DNA from: Homalodisca vitripennis
Taxonomy: Eukaryota; Arthropoda; Insecta; Hemiptera; Cicadellidae
DNA length: 64,000 nucleotides
Assembly (NCBI RefSeq): GCF_021130785.1
Contig: NW_025776796.1
Coordinates: 620,001 to 684,000 of the forward strand
Direction: 5' to 3'
Shown here in pieces: positions 22,040 to 35,310 of the stretch. How positions within the stretch are numbered: position 1 is the first letter of the stretch; the number at the start of each line of letters is the position of its first letter. The notes below the pieces were generated by a model. The model searched no databases and had not been told where the DNA came from. It saw nothing but the letters and a program-made list of their open reading frames with translations. A program made the position numbers and the translations under genes.

Positions 22040-24080
22040 AATTCAGTTACTTTATTTGGAATATTTAAATTGAGTGTTCTACAATACGGTATGCTATTGA
22101 AGTTACATCAAAATTTAATTAAAATATGAAAATATAATTATTGAAATTTTCATTTATAACTAGCACCCGTGTATATTAAGATTAATGTAAGTGAACAGCG
22201 CGTCCGATTCGGTACTCAAACTCTGACACTTTACGTGGTATAGCCGAGTCGGTAAACACATACTACCAAGACAGTGAAATATGTCTACCAGGCATATTCT
22301 AGTAATATTTCATCAGCGTGTGCCCAATAGATGAGAAGTTGCAGGTATTGTAATACTGTCCCGAAAAGAATATTTAAAACTATTTAATGCGTAAGTTTTT
22401 AATTTATGAATGCCATAATGGTGTCCAAAAAGAGAGTGAGTGATTAAACTCTCGACAGGAGAGAGTTCTAGTGTACGATTCAGTAACTACTTCATAAAGA
22501 TAAAAGTCATAGAATATTTTCTCTTTTAAAAATACCCTACACTGCTTTTTTATATGTAATTTAAACAGTGTAACATGATATAGTAGATCACTGATATTAT
22601 TATTTAGCTAGCATACACTTATTTTACTTAAATTTTAATATTTATCCATGAAAATACGTCAGAAAGAAGGCGGTTTGACGTAAGTAAGCAAATATTTCTC
22701 TTATATAAGTATTGGTTTTTTCATCAAATATTTAAAAACAGGTACAAATTTTACCATGCGTCCAAATCTTCTTTATCTTATATTACAAAACGATTCTCTC
22801 TGTGTTAGAGAGAATATACTCGAAATAGAGCAATTTTTCATCATAAACTGAGCTGAAGAAAAATTACTGAACAAAATGTTGTATCTTTTCGTTTCTATGG
22901 ATGTACATAATTTTATATATTGTACTGTTGAGTAAGTTTCAAATGTTTTCCTTCTTTTCTTTTAATCTTGAGACATGCAGACTTGTATTTTTTTTGCCAC
23001 GTCTCTTACCGAAAAGCAAAAAATTCCCGTACAACAAAGTCGTACATTCTCTAGTTACAAATACATCAATAAAAATATTTATATCATGCTTGTTTCGAAA
23101 TCCAACCCACAGGCACGTTTGACATGACATTTTACTATACAAGCTGCATCTACAAAACCTACATAACATCATATCAGATTCAAGTAGTCTGCCATACAAT
23201 GCACTTTTAAATATCCCCCAAGAGTTATTCCTAACGTTACTTCACAAATTACTGGTAACATTTTTGAAGGAAACAGGATTATTCCGGACATATTAAATCG
23301 TTCAGTGATACAATACAACATGCACTAAAACATGCACTTAATACAAACTAAATACTAATTATTACCACAGAATACATAAAAACAACTATGAAATATTATA
23401 AACATTTAACACAGGATTTCCAATATTTATTTATAAACTGTATATAACGTTTCTGAAACTTATAGATTTATAGTACAGCGAAAATAATTCAGGTTAAACT
23501 TTTATAGAGCAAATAACTTTCTATCCATCTCAGAAGAATAAAAAATATATTTACATTATGTTTATACGGATGCTATGACCTTAATAAGTCTATCATCTAA
23601 AAATTATTTGTAAGATAACTCACATTTAGTCTAAGCATTTATAGTTTTTCACTTTTATGCAAGTTAAAAATAAGAAAAATTTACGGCTAGTTATATAATG
23701 AAGAAGGTGTTGTAACTACTGTTGTCGCCAAACATTTAACAACTATGAGTTTGCTCATTTTTATTATTACGTGTTAGTGAGATGATACTTGTATGGGACT
23801 TCTACAAACCTAGAATTCCAGAAACTGGAATGTCTGGTTTAAAAACGATTCTGGCTCAAATGATTTATATTTCCAGTTGCAAATTTTAATTTACCTAAGT
23901 GCACCGTTAAAGAAGATATACAGGCATACATAATTAGGTTGAGAAGCCTATTTAAAAAAAAAAAACACGTATATTTCCGACCTTTATAATTCATGTATGA
24001 CCTCGACAAAACATTATTTCCATAAATGACTTACCATTGAAGATAATAAATTTGGTAAAATTTATCCAGCCCCTAGAGGC
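22040..24080 (+). repeat. Repeat unit 8, paralogue of 7600-9870
   Basis: Collinear with 7600-9870 (shared points listed there). The TCCTGG-bearing M2 present in the other copy near 8520 is missing here, and M3 follows the altered stem-loop at 22793 within about 90 bases. A G+C-rich tail, GCGTGCGCGTAAGAG and CCAGCTCTGAGCCAGCC at 24078-24117, follows the last shared point (TTTATCCAGCCCC). Confidence 0.7.
22793..22815 (+). other. Shortened but perfect stem-loop at the M1' position
   Basis: ATTCTCTCT (22793-22801), loop GTGTT, AGAGAGAAT (22807-22815). All nine pairs are perfect. It occupies the position of the type b stem-loop in the paralogue (8233-8265), although the original loop and inner stem have been replaced. 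Confidence 0.75.
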
Positions 24081-25529
24081 GTGCGCGTAAGAGAAAGCCA
24101 GCTCTGAGCCAGCCTCTCCAATCAAAGCCGGTCTATTTCCGGGTGGCACACACTTGTCTAGGCTGGGAAGTATCATTGACTCATAGGGAACGAAAACTAC
24201 AAACTCCTACAGTCATCTCCCGCAGTAAATCAAACCTATCGAATTACCTTGCACAATATCGACATTTTAAGTTAGGCATGTACCACTCCTGGATATCCAC
24301 AAGGTTGCACAGATTTAAGTGACATCGGTTTTTACTGTACCTAGTTTGGGTTCAACCGGAAGGTATAAACCAACCAGAAGTGAACTCTCTGGGGAAATGA
24401 AATGTATAAATAAATATTACTCTGTTAGAGCTAGCAGATACATTACATGAATTCTTCATAGTTTTTCAAAGGAAATGAGTACACATCTTCAGAGAAACTA
24501 AACAAAATTTTCTTGGAAAAACGAGATCTTAGGAACACAATTTATTTTATGCTTTCTAAATATACATGCTTGAAACTGCTCTCAGTTTCATATTTTCTTC
24601 ATAACATTCCATTTATAGCATGAGAGAGACGTAGTAACACACGTATTCTATACAGTTATTTGAGTTTTTGTAAATCAATAGTTTTATTAGCCTTCAGCTT
24701 AAACGGAACAGGTATTTAATAAGTATTCAAATCTATTATCTAAAAATTCAAGTATATGAACATTTATAATTCCTGAACTGGAAAGAAATTAAACTAATTC
24801 AACAAAAAGTTAAATTCTGCAGCGAGTTTTAGGTTTTATTGATACTGTTTTTTAAATTCAAATACTAACGAAGAAGTATTTTTATGTATGTAGTTTGTAT
24901 TTTTACTATGCGGAAACAGCGTGCACAAACCAGAACTCGAACTCTGGCCCTTGAGTTGATAAGTTGAGACAGAATTATTCAGCTACGTTAGAAGACGTCT
25001 ACTAGGCACATTCTAGTAATTTGTCAGCATTAGCCCAATATATATAAATGCAAGTGCACCTTTGCATTAATATGCTATAATTATTATTGCTATATAATGC
25101 AAAGTTCTTATAAAGAAAAATAAATTATAATATAGTTCAAGGAAAGAGTTGTCAAATTACAGATTTAATATTTAAGTATTTTAAAATAGCAATGGCGTCC
25201 TGTACAGAAAAACTGGATAGACTGATATTTGATTTGTGTACAAAGAGAAGTACAAAACAATATGGTTTAAAATAATGTTTATTTGCTAACCTGTTCACAG
25301 TTATATAAATTATTACAGGTAAACACTTAAACAAAACCTACTCAGGTGATTATTAGTGAGACAGAAAAGTGTATTAGTTGCAAGTATTAAAAGATTAGTT
25401 ACAAGAACGTTAGATAAAACTTAAGCTAACCAGTAACGAGTAATAGACTTGCGAAAATATGTATTATTTGAAATGAAAATAATAACGAATCAGTTTAATG
25501 ACACTCAGCCTTATTCCGAGATCGGACAT
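24081..25529. other. A+T-rich DNA with a short M8-like repeat piece
   Basis: Near 24930-25020 the segment AACTCGAACTCTGGCCCTTG ... GACGTCTACTAGGCACATTC is a further copy of the piece found at 7800-7890 and 22215-22310. Otherwise nothing recognised. The frame at 23991-24176 is short and unconvincing. Confidence 0.45.
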
Positions 25530-28400
25530 GCACCATCACGTATAACTCATTTTTCTTTATGTAGAAAATTCATTCTAAGTTTTATACCAGTTTTCTGGTA
25601 AGCAAGTGAAAGGCTAGAGTGCGATAAAGTTCAATATTGTCACTAAAGTTTAAAATTGGCTGCAATATATTATAAATTATTTTTCAACTGCGAACAAAAA
25701 TGTAACTTGTTAAAATCTTACATAATAGTACTAAATTTTTTACATATTTATTTCTTCAATATTTTCTAGTTTCCATCATGGTTACCTATAAGAATTTTGA
25801 AAAATATTCGCTGAAGCTCATCCAAATCCAATCAGTTAACACATACTAATATCAAACACAGTGTTTCTCAAAAAATATAAATTAACCTTCATGCAAATGT
25901 TGAAATCTAAAGTCAGTTCGTTTTCGGAATATCGTGCGAACTGACAGACAGACAAAATTAAAATATTTCAAGCCTCACGAGTGATGAGTTTCGCTAAAGC
26001 TCAGCGTATTACTAAAGTTTTAAAAATATAACAGAACTAACTTAAGTGGAATATAATGTCACAATATAAGGACGCAGAGCTGAACATGACGTTAACTAGT
26101 ATCTTTATAAATTAATTTAAATAGTGGAATTAAGGGTACAATCTCAAAAAAATGGGTTTTGTGTAACTTTTATTTTTAATTAACACGGACATCACCTATA
26201 ATATTAACCTAAGCTCTGAATTTAATTTTAAGACAAATACTTTAACAAATATTTTCTAATAACCCAATAAATTTCTAAGGAGCCAGTTTATTACGTCTAC
26301 TAATAACTATTTTAATACAATACAAAACTTAAATTTGAACTTAGAGCTAATATAAATTTTAAGTCATCATGCGAGTTACTTTATCTGTATGATTGTCGAG
26401 TCGTTTCTCATATATATTGACCATCACAATGTTCCAGTTAGTGAGGAACTGATATGTCTGTGAAGTAGAGTGATGACTATATATTTACCTCAGTTTCCAA
26501 CCGGAAATGTTAGAGTTTGTTCAAAAATCCAGTTGGCAATTTACATTCTTTATTTTAAATATTTCCGTAAGAAATAAAGTTTATAGCATAACTACGTCAT
26601 GGGCTTAATAAATAACATCAGAAATATTGAATAGCAATCTTTACTAGCATTTATTACTCGTATTTTAATAAGAGAAAATGTCATAACAACTAGGAGTGGG
26701 CATTATTTTCAAATATAGCATTTTTTGCCTTTTTTTCAGAGTAAAATTCTTATTAATAGTGTAAGTGAACCATGTATAGGTGACAAAGGAATCTAAGGAG
26801 TTATTTCTATAACTGTATCATCACAATCGGCAAGTTATAATCTCTTGTAAAGTAAAAGAAAGCTCTGGTGGTAATCTCATATACTAATTGAATAAAGTAA
26901 AAGATGTTAGGACTATAATTCTCCTCAAATCTGAACAACAAAGTTTTTAGAAATGATTGAGTTTAAACAAATTAACGCAATACGTTTTGAATTTTATTCC
27001 AAGGTCAGCTAAAATTCACTAGTTTTCAATTTTTAACAGTTTTTACACTACAATATAATGCCTGAAAATGTCTCTAATTCAAATTGAAGCAAATAATTCT
27101 CCTAGTACTCTTTTCATTTGTTATAAACTATGTGAGAATGGACAAAAAAAACATTTGGATTTGGTAAATATGTAATTGTAGACTGATTCTTTCTGTACAT
27201 TTATAGTACTGAAGGGATTTAAAACCATAAATAACAAATTTTTTCTGCTTACGCATGAAACATAATTATATGTTAATCAACTTAAGTATCACTACACAAG
27301 AAAATAAATTCATTGCAAAAGTCCTTAAAATTAAAGTCCTCTTCACTGAAAATGTGTTATAATAACATAGGAATTGTTTCACTATTTTTTTTCTTTAATT
27401 GATAATCGCAAGACTAGAATGTATATAGCTTTGGGTAAAAATAATAGTTAGTGAAAATCTTTGAATTGTAAATAATAAGGTAAGTCGTCCATAAATCCTT
27501 GTCTCGATCCTGGTCTTCGCCATAGTACTCCTGGTGTAGATTTACCCCGCCCTAACGTCTTTGAACATTAAACTGAACAATTAATAAAGACCCGGCCTTT
27601 ATCAAGCTTTTGGCCCTGGCACTTGTTTCTGGTCGCGTTTCTGCAACCTAATGTGGTCTAAGTTTAAAGGATTGTGTAAATAAAACAATTGTATTCATAT
27701 AAAGCTTTGTGATACCTGTCGTTTGTTGTTTAGATGGATAAAAAATATTAATACGTACACTGGTTTCGGTTTTTGCCTTTACTTGCTTGTTCACGTCATG
27801 ATTATTACTAACATTAAGTACATGTTATCATTTTATGTTCAATGAAATTTTATGCATTAAATACATGTCAATATTTATGGATGTTATAAACGCGAAATTA
27901 ATTTTACTTTCGTACATACCATAAACTTTCCCAGTAATTCACCTATACTATGTACTGTTTCCATCATTAAGAAATGTTACACAGGAGATTTTGTGCAATG
28001 AATAATCTTTAAACATTGGAAGTCAAATTTTAATATAATTTTATTTGTGCAATATGGTGTGTAATAATTCTGAGAGAAGTTAGAAAGTGCACTGGTTTGT
28101 ATACTTCGTAAATTAGGTACATAAAAGCAACAATCTGAAAAATCCAAGTTTTTTTGTAAATAGACAAATTAGCAATACCAGTAACGTTATCGATAAAGAC
28201 TCTAGGCTAAGGAGTATTACAGTAATACATTGACACATAATCTAAGAAAGGTAGAAATCTTTCTTTAATATAGTGTGTTATTCAAATAATTATATGGTAG
28301 GTACTCATATTAGTATATAATCCAATAACATGTATTTCGTTATCTGTTTTGTAGTACACATGACGAACTAAAAGTGATATTTCAAATTAAACTACCTGAT
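25530..28400 (+). repeat. Repeat unit A (type a, full 5' block)
   Basis: Collinear with unit B (51850 onward). Shared points: TTTTATACCAGTTTTCTGG (25579 and 51896); the P block at about 25800-26020 (TTCGTTTTCGGAATATCGTG, GACAGACAGAC, CGCTAAAGCTCAGC); GTGGAATATAATGTCACAAT at 26047; and TGCGAGTTACTTTATCT at about 26370. M5 is at about 26850, the stem-loop at 27186, M2 at about 27480-27560 (GTCTCGATCCTGGTCTTCGC), M3 at about 27725 and M4 at about 27780-27850. The rest to 28400 is not clearly matched. Confidence 0.7.
27186..27218 (+). other. M1 stem-loop, type a
   Basis: Left arm ATTCTTTCTGTAC, right arm GTACTGAAGGGAT (27206-27218). Twelve of 13 positions pair, counting two wobbles. Confidence 0.65.
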
Positions 28401-28419
28401 TTCAGATCAGAAATGATTG

Positions 28420-29140
28420 TACAACGCTTGCCCCTATGTTTCGGGTACAGAGAGGATGAAATAAAGTAAAAAACACAAATTAGCAGTTCTATACAAAAAC
28501 GTACCATAGAATTCTACAACTATAATATAAACTCAAGAAAAATAACGGTTTAATATTTTTTTATTTACACTTACTGTTCTGGTGCTTTGTGCTGTGATAA
28601 ATATTCGTTAAAACTATGACGTAAACTGCTTTGGATGACAAGTAATAGGGAGAGCATAAACCGAGATTTATAAATAGTGAAAGTACCTCATCCATTAAGT
28701 CCTGGTCCTGGTCCTGGTCGTGCTTCTGGTATCACATCGTGTTCTTGGCGAAACTTCCAGTTGTGAGTTGGACGAAGTTTGAAAATTTGCTTCATTTCAA
28801 TTCAAATGAATAATTAAGAACATTCAATTATGTATCCTACGTTGTTTCCATGGATATTAAATAAAATGTTATGTATCCGGTTACACGTTTCTGATCTGCT
28901 TTCATTATATTGGTGACGTCACGACTACTACTAAAATTTATCCCATTTCTTGTTATTCAAAGAATGCATTCTAAGGAGAAAAACTTTTGAATATAAAATA
29001 ATAAAAGGTTATTAGACGATTCTTCCCTGCCTCCAGTAATGATGTATGTTCTACATTATTATTGATTGGAAACAATATTCAGAGACAATATTCAACATGA
29101 AATTTCATACTATTGCTAATAATTAGTTTACATTAACGAA
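28420..29140 (+). repeat. Repeat unit 11 (type b)
   Basis: The right arm GTACAGAGAGGAT (28445-28457) is intact but the left arm is decayed. Then AACACAAATTAGCAG, M2 at about 28680-28775 (AAGTCCTGGTCCTGGTCCTG, TCACATCGTGTTCTTGG, GTTGTGAGTTGG), M3 at about 28845 (TTCCATGGATATTAAATAA) and M4 at about 28905-29100 (GTCACGACTACTACTAAA). M2 lies 1.20 kb after the type a M2 of unit A. Confidence 0.65.
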
Positions 29141-31113
29141 CTTTCAAATTTATAAAAAATATATAACAAATCAATCACTTATCATATATACATATATTAA
29201 AATGCAAACTTTTTAGAAGAATTTGTTGATGAACATAATGTTTTAAAACTAATAAATTAAAACTGAGACTTGAGAGGGCTTATTACTTATTATGTAGGCC
29301 TCTCAGGCGACAAAGGCTCATTATATGAGAATGTAATTCGTTTTAATATCAAACACTTCCAATAAACTTCTTACAATAGTTTGAAGAAAGAAAAAGACCA
29401 CAAGTGAGTATAATACTTCACTGTTGAATTAGGACAATCTAGTTAAGGCATTACATCATGTAGGTTTGTTAGCGCACTACATAATACCTTACGTTATATA
29501 ACTATGAAGATTACGTATTTACTAATTTACATGATTGTATGAAACATATAAAAGGTGTTTGTTCTTTCTTCCTTTGTTTAGTTTATTTAGTATGCAAAAT
29601 GTCCGTGGACTGAGTGCATACGGGCGAGTAATGCATCGGTAGATTTACAAAATATTTAATTTATTTTATGAGTTTTGTATAGAACACAGTCAAAACTAAA
29701 ATTCCCTTATTGCCTAAACTAGTGAAATTGGTCTATCGTTATTAAAAATATATTTTATAATTTCAATTTCTTAGTCACAATAATAAAGTTCAATGTGAAT
29801 TACAATAATTTAAGTACATTTAGGAAAATATAAATACATTTTGGTAAAATTTGCCTTTGCTGGACATAGCTTTTATATGTCCATTACACTGATTGTATGA
29901 ATATAGAGTTTTTACCTACCTTAAAATGTTAAAAAGGAAATAAAACAAATTTTAATGAATTGGAGATTTTATAAGCAGTTACATGCATTTGGGCTTCATC
30001 GCCAAATAAATGTAGATGACTGGAGATTTCTGGTGCTAAATTTGACTTCCATTATTGTAATTACTTAATTGTAGTGTTCCAAAATAATAAAAAATCTCTA
30101 AAACTATCTAAATACAAATTTATGGAATTATTTTGATATCCTTGTTTCCTTGATCCGAAGGAATTACAGAACTCACCGTTTTGCGTTGGATTGTAAAAAG
30201 GAATAATTAGCCCCTAGATCGATAATTAGAAAATAAAATAAATTGACGAATTTGATTTTAGCATTCTTGTCCCGATATAGCTAATGGATACTAATGAACA
30301 ATTTTCCAATTTAATCTAAGGGTACACAAAACACATGCACGGGCGTGCTTTTAAGGATGTGCGACTACTTCGTAATTGGCAATTTTTGGATTAAGTTTAT
30401 TTTGTTTAGTATTTATAGTTTTCAACAGAATAAGGTTGAGACGCTTATAACTTCATGACTTAAAATTTAAATTTAATTGCTTGGAAATTGCTGTGTTCTA
30501 ATAATTCAATATTTATAGCAAAAACGTGAGATAACCTTTTTTATTTACATTTATTCCTTTGTAAACTACAAATAAAACTAGGTAAAAATTGATTTCAAAA
30601 GAAAATAATACTAAATACACATATAGATTCAATAATACTTTAACATTAGATATATTAGCTAAGTAATGAACCATTATTTTAATGGATTCTATCAGAAAAA
30701 TCAAAATTGGAATGAACATTGAACCACTGGTTACCACTTTGATTGAATGTCCTATTCTAGTCTAGTGTTTTGCATGGTAATTTTTGACTATCTAATATGC
30801 AAGAGTCAATTTAAAGCATGGCTAAATGATATATATAGCAGAGAGTATGTAGCATATTGCATCTAAGTTGAGTGATAATACTACCGACAAAAGTTGTAAG
30901 ATTTTTGCGTCCTAAAAAGAGATTTTTTATGGAATACATTGAATAAATGTTTTATTAGTGCTGAATAAGAGGCATAGAATTAAATACATTGGTATATATC
31001 TGTTTTAGGCTATATAAGTGCTTCTGAGGAAGACCAATGTTTATTACCTTGGGGTATCATATAAGGAATTCATAGAGAAGCCAGTACATTATCTTATAAC
31101 AGTTAGAAGATGG

Positions 31114-31115
<2 letters not shown>
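29141..31115. other. A+T-rich DNA without identified genes
   Basis: Chance frames only, for example 74 codons at 30513-30737 (minus). No repeat block from the family is recognised. This is one of the longer interruptions of the array. Confidence 0.5.

Positions 31116-31170
<55 letters not shown>
31116..31170. repeat. (TA)n microsatellite
   Basis: About 55 bases of uninterrupted TA. The 106-codon frame through it (31018-31338) owes its length to the Ile-Tyr run and is not a gene. Confidence 0.95.
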
Positions 31171-31172
<2 letters not shown>

Positions 31173-31575
31173 ATTATCACATAAACCTGCCTTTTCTTTA
31201 GAAAGGATTGAGGAATTTCTCATAAGACAGAAAACAATCTTTGATACAGTTTCTGTAGGAGTTCAAGTGGGAAAGTATAAATGGGTTAAACATTACAATT
31301 TTCATATATCATATTTCCAGTATGTAAACATATACTAGCCCAACTGTAAGTGTAAATAAAACATAATATTATACATAAATTTTGTTTAGATATAAAATGC
31401 AGTTGTCTGAAGGTGATATAACTGTTAATGGTGTCTAACGGTTAGTTATAATTGTGAAAAAATTAATTGAAATTACTCATAAAAGCTATTGTTATTAATA
31501 TTTTTAATATTTTTATAATCTCCCTTAAACTGATACAAAGAGATTACAAAAATGACAAATCCTACAATACCAAAT
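31171..31575. other. A+T-rich DNA without identified genes
   Basis: Nothing recognised between the TA tract and the 144-bp tandem repeat. Confidence 0.5.
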
Positions 31576-31995
31576 CATGAACGCTACACCAAACCAAAGT
31601 AATAGTCGTAATAGTTATATCTGCAATGTGCTACAAAACGTTTAACATGCAATAAATGTAATTTGTTGTTAAATCACACGTGCAATTATTTAAAATTTAG
31701 AAACAAAAACTGAAAAAGCCATGAACGCTACACCAAACCAAAGTAATAGTCGTTATAGTTATATCTGCAATGTGCCACAAAAATTTTAACATCCAATAAA
31801 TGTAATTGATTGTTAAATCACACGTGCAATGATTTAAAATTCAGAAACAAAAACTTAAAAAGCCATGAAAGCGACACCAATGCCAAAGTAATAGTCGTAA
31901 TAGTTTTATCTGCAATGTCCCACAAAACTTTATAAATTTAAATGTGATTTTTAAACCACTTGTACTGTGATATAAAATTAAGGAACACAAAATTA
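31576..31995 (+). repeat. 144-bp tandem repeat, about 2.9 copies
   Basis: Copies start at 31576, 31720 and 31864, exactly 144 bases apart. Each begins CATGAACGCTACACCAAACC or CATGAAAGCGACACCAATGC, followed by AAAGTAATAGTCGTAATAG and ATCTGCAATGTGC. The middle of copies 1 and 2 has AAATCACACGTGCAAT. Copies 1 and 2 are nearly identical and copy 3 diverges toward its end. Non-coding, with no flanking transposon signature. Confidence 0.95.
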
Positions 31996-32720
31996 TGAGT
32001 ATTACCTTTACCACAAAACCAATAAACCTCTCCTATGATATGCCATCCCTAAGGTGGATCGTTTCTATAGATAATACAGTGTCTCTTGTTTACATAAATC
32101 TGCTCTTAGCAACATTACTTCTTTTCGTCAACACTAGTACTAACATTAAACAGGTTTTCTGGTTATGTGATTATCTATCCGTGCACATACTATAGAGACA
32201 AACATTTGTTTAAGATATAATTATGTGATTTCTGTCTTAGTTTATGGCGTGTGTATGATAATAGATCCAAAGTGCTTTAGTTACTTTGAAAAATATAAAA
32301 TATTTCCCCATGTACGATATAGCTAAAAAGTAATTAAAGTAGTCGAAAACGAAAGCTTAGCAGCTTAATCACTATTATTACGATAGAGAGAGATAGTGAG
32401 AGTATACATTGTGATTTCTAAATAATAAAACTAAGTAACTCATCCTTGTAGGTCCTGGTCCTTGTCCTGCTCCTGGCCATCGCATCCTGTTCCTGGTGGT
32501 GATTCTCCGACTTACTGCGAGTTCAAATACTTTTGAAAAAAGTATAATAAGCTATCCCACAATATTTGCAAGAAATCTTTACTCTTTTCCTTGTAGTTTC
32601 TATGGAAATCTATAATTTTAATAAACATCACTGCCGGGTATGTTTCAGTTGTTTCATTGATTTTTATTTCTATATTAAACTACATATTTTTAGGTTACAT
32701 CTTTTACCAACATTCAACCT
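31996..32720 (+). repeat. Repeat unit 12 fragments (M3-M4, then type b M2-M3)
   Basis: An M3-like segment at about 32060-32080 and M4 at about 32130-32220 (CTAACATTAAACAGG, ACATACTATAGAGACAAAC) are followed by type b M2 at about 32435-32525 (TAGGTCCTGGTCCTTGTCC, CATCGCATCCTGTTCCTGG, CTTACTGCGAGTT). M3 is at about 32595. No stem-loop is visible before this M2. The block order is broken, which suggests deletion. Confidence 0.55.
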
Positions 32721-35139
32721 ACCAACACACAATAATGTTTATCAATTGTCATTATCTCGTTATAAATAAGTATATTCTGTGATTTTAATCGTGGAATAAA
32801 ACAACTTATAGGATTTGTTGTCCGTATTAGGTTACGGTGAGTGGTATAAAATATATACACAGAACAACAGGGAAAGTGTTCTGTGTTGTTTACTCGGTTG
32901 TTCATTTACATATACACACCTACGTACATTTTACAATTATGCTATCATATAATTCAGGTAGTATATAATACAGAGCACTTTAAAATTTTCTTACAAAATT
33001 ACAGCTATTACAGATTTCACTACATGAGTGCAAATGACTAATGTAATTATGTAAATGCTCAACTGAGAACATTGAAAAGATTATTAAATTACATAGTATT
33101 GTGTATTAGAGAGGATCAATTAAATTAGCTGAAGCTAAAACACAACACCGCCTTGATGTGTTACAGATCTATGTACATTTATTGAAAAAGATGTTACAGT
33201 TTGCTTATAATAAAGATAATACTACAGTATGAGTTAAAATACCGTTAGAAAACGGATGCTAGAGTTCAACGTGAGGAGCATTTCACATGTTCTAAAAGAC
33301 CTGCATGTCTTAGAAGAGTCTATGGCAAGGGTGATATTAGAAAATGGATAAAAATTCTATAAATTAGTAATTTTTCTTACATAATGGCTTTTAAATAGGT
33401 TAAGTTTCTCAGGACTGTCCTAGTTCGTGCCTCTCATACTTTAGGGAGGTTTTATTCCGGGAGTTTTGAAATCATGGTTTTACCCACAAGCTGGTCGTTT
33501 TAAAATACGAGAGTTTTTCTGAAGTCCAGTAGATGAAATGGAAGATTCGACTGTTATGGTCATGCCATAGACTGGAGCGTAGAGATTAATCTAGTCCAGA
33601 GGCTACGGATTCTAGTTCTGGGAATATATAGTATATTTATGGCCATTGTAATTTACTTTGGTCTTAGTATTTTTTTATCCCATAGTTGGTTTTGCCTTGT
33701 TGCCCGAGGAAGACGTGATATGTAAGTACACAGGTCTGAAATCCTACTTCGGTCGAAAGACAACTAAGACTGGTCTTATAAAAAGCTGCATATTTTTAGT
33801 AAATGTTATATAGTAATTTTCCCTTTTATATTTGTTTAACAGTTCTGATTCCGCACTGCATATTTGATGTTTGTTGGCATGCTCAATAAAAATAGTACAT
33901 TAATACTAAAAGTTATTTTTCATATCTGATTATTTTATTATTCTGTGCTCAGCAGCAGTTTACGAGAAATGGTTCACGTAAGATGTCTTTTTACTATCCA
34001 ACTTACTCTATCATTTCACAGTATAACGTAAGAAATCTATAATAGTAGATAAATTAATAAAAAATGGTTTTACTGCCATAAAACTAGACTAGTAGAATCA
34101 TTTAACAGACTCTTTCAATTAAGATTGCAACTTTGGGGGACAAAATGGGAGACTAGTAGCTTGGAGGGATTTTTAGAATCTGTATTACATAATTACATGT
34201 ATTAAAAATTGACATGAAATAATATGTAATTGCATATATTAACAAGACATGGCAGCAATTATAAACATAAACAAAGCCTTGGTAACTATTTTCTATAGCG
34301 TTAAGAGTACAAATTAAAACTGTTATTATAAACTAGTAGATAGCGTCAAAGTGAAGATCTGTACAATTACTGTTTACCACCTCAAGGTGCAGCGCTGTCA
34401 TTCAGACTTTTTATTGGCTGTGAATCACTGGTGTAGTGACTCAAGGGTAATAAAAAATAACAATATGAGGATTTTATTTGATTCGGAAGCGAGTTCTCCG
34501 AAGGAAGTAAGAATCTTGTACTTATGTGTGGTATTTTACAAATAGCAGGGTATTTTTGACTTAAATTTCTAATACGAATTAAATATAGATCCTTTATTTT
34601 TAATAATTCGTTTGCATTTTTATGGATTCAGTTCATCTGAATTGCGTTGTCTCGCTAACATTTGCAATATCAACTTACATCAACATACAAATACTACTAG
34701 AGAAACATTAATTTCACAGGAAATTTACTTTTATAAAGCTCTACAACTCGTTAATGAAAGAAGTAAATGAAACGTATTGAAATCTTAATCTTGGGTCGTG
34801 TAAGCTATAGATAATGAAAACATGTGAAATGAGTTGGAGAGATGAAAAATTACTCGGGAGTACACGGATGGGCGAGTAATCAAGCGCGGAGAGCTGATGG
34901 CTTAATTTTCCGTGCAAAAACTGTGCAGTCATCAGAACTGTTAGCTTTATCTCTGAGTTTTCTGCTGTTTAAGAGAGCTTAACTTAGAAAATATCCGCGC
35001 GATCTTTTATTTACGTTTGGGATTGTTATCGTTGCAATTCGTAAGAAATGTTGTAGTTTACTTTGACAATTTAACTATACTGTGGTCTTCCACTGTGGTA
35101 ATGGAAGCAATGCCATTATATTTAAATTTAATGGTTAAT
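32721..35139. other. A+T-rich DNA without identified genes
   Basis: No gene is supported. Near 33695-33760 a segment CGAGGAAGACGTGATATG ... GGTCTGAAATCC has the flavour of a retroelement 3' end (a GAAGA..., GTCTGAAA pattern) but is too decayed to classify. Confidence 0.45.
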
Positions 35140-35310
35140 TTGCTGAGCTTTAGCGAAGTCTATTCCTCCAGGGGCTGGATTTAACTTTCTGCCTGTGTAT
35201 CTGTTTTTCTGTTTAACTGTCGCACGATATCTCAACAACAGAGAGTTAGATGATGTTAAATGGGATTTGCATAACTTTCATTGAATATTTTTACATTGAT
35301 CTTTGGGTTT
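35140..35310 (-). repeat. P-type dispersed repeat, inverted copy
   Basis: On the minus strand it reads ATTCAATGAAAGTTATGCAA, TTGTTGAGATATCGTGCGAC, AGTTAAACAGAAAAACAGAT, CCAGCCCCTGGAGG and CTTCGCTAAAGCTCAGC. This is the same order as in 25870-26010 and 281-380 on the plus strand. It is the only member of the repeat vocabulary I found in inverted orientation. Confidence 0.6.

Noticed and set aside
31018..31338. 106-codon frame through the third TA tract
   Set aside because: Same artefact; the flanks have no recognisable domain.
33690..33770. Penelope-like retroelement 3' end
   Set aside because: Only a vague GAAGACG...GTCTGAAA resemblance; too short and decayed to support.
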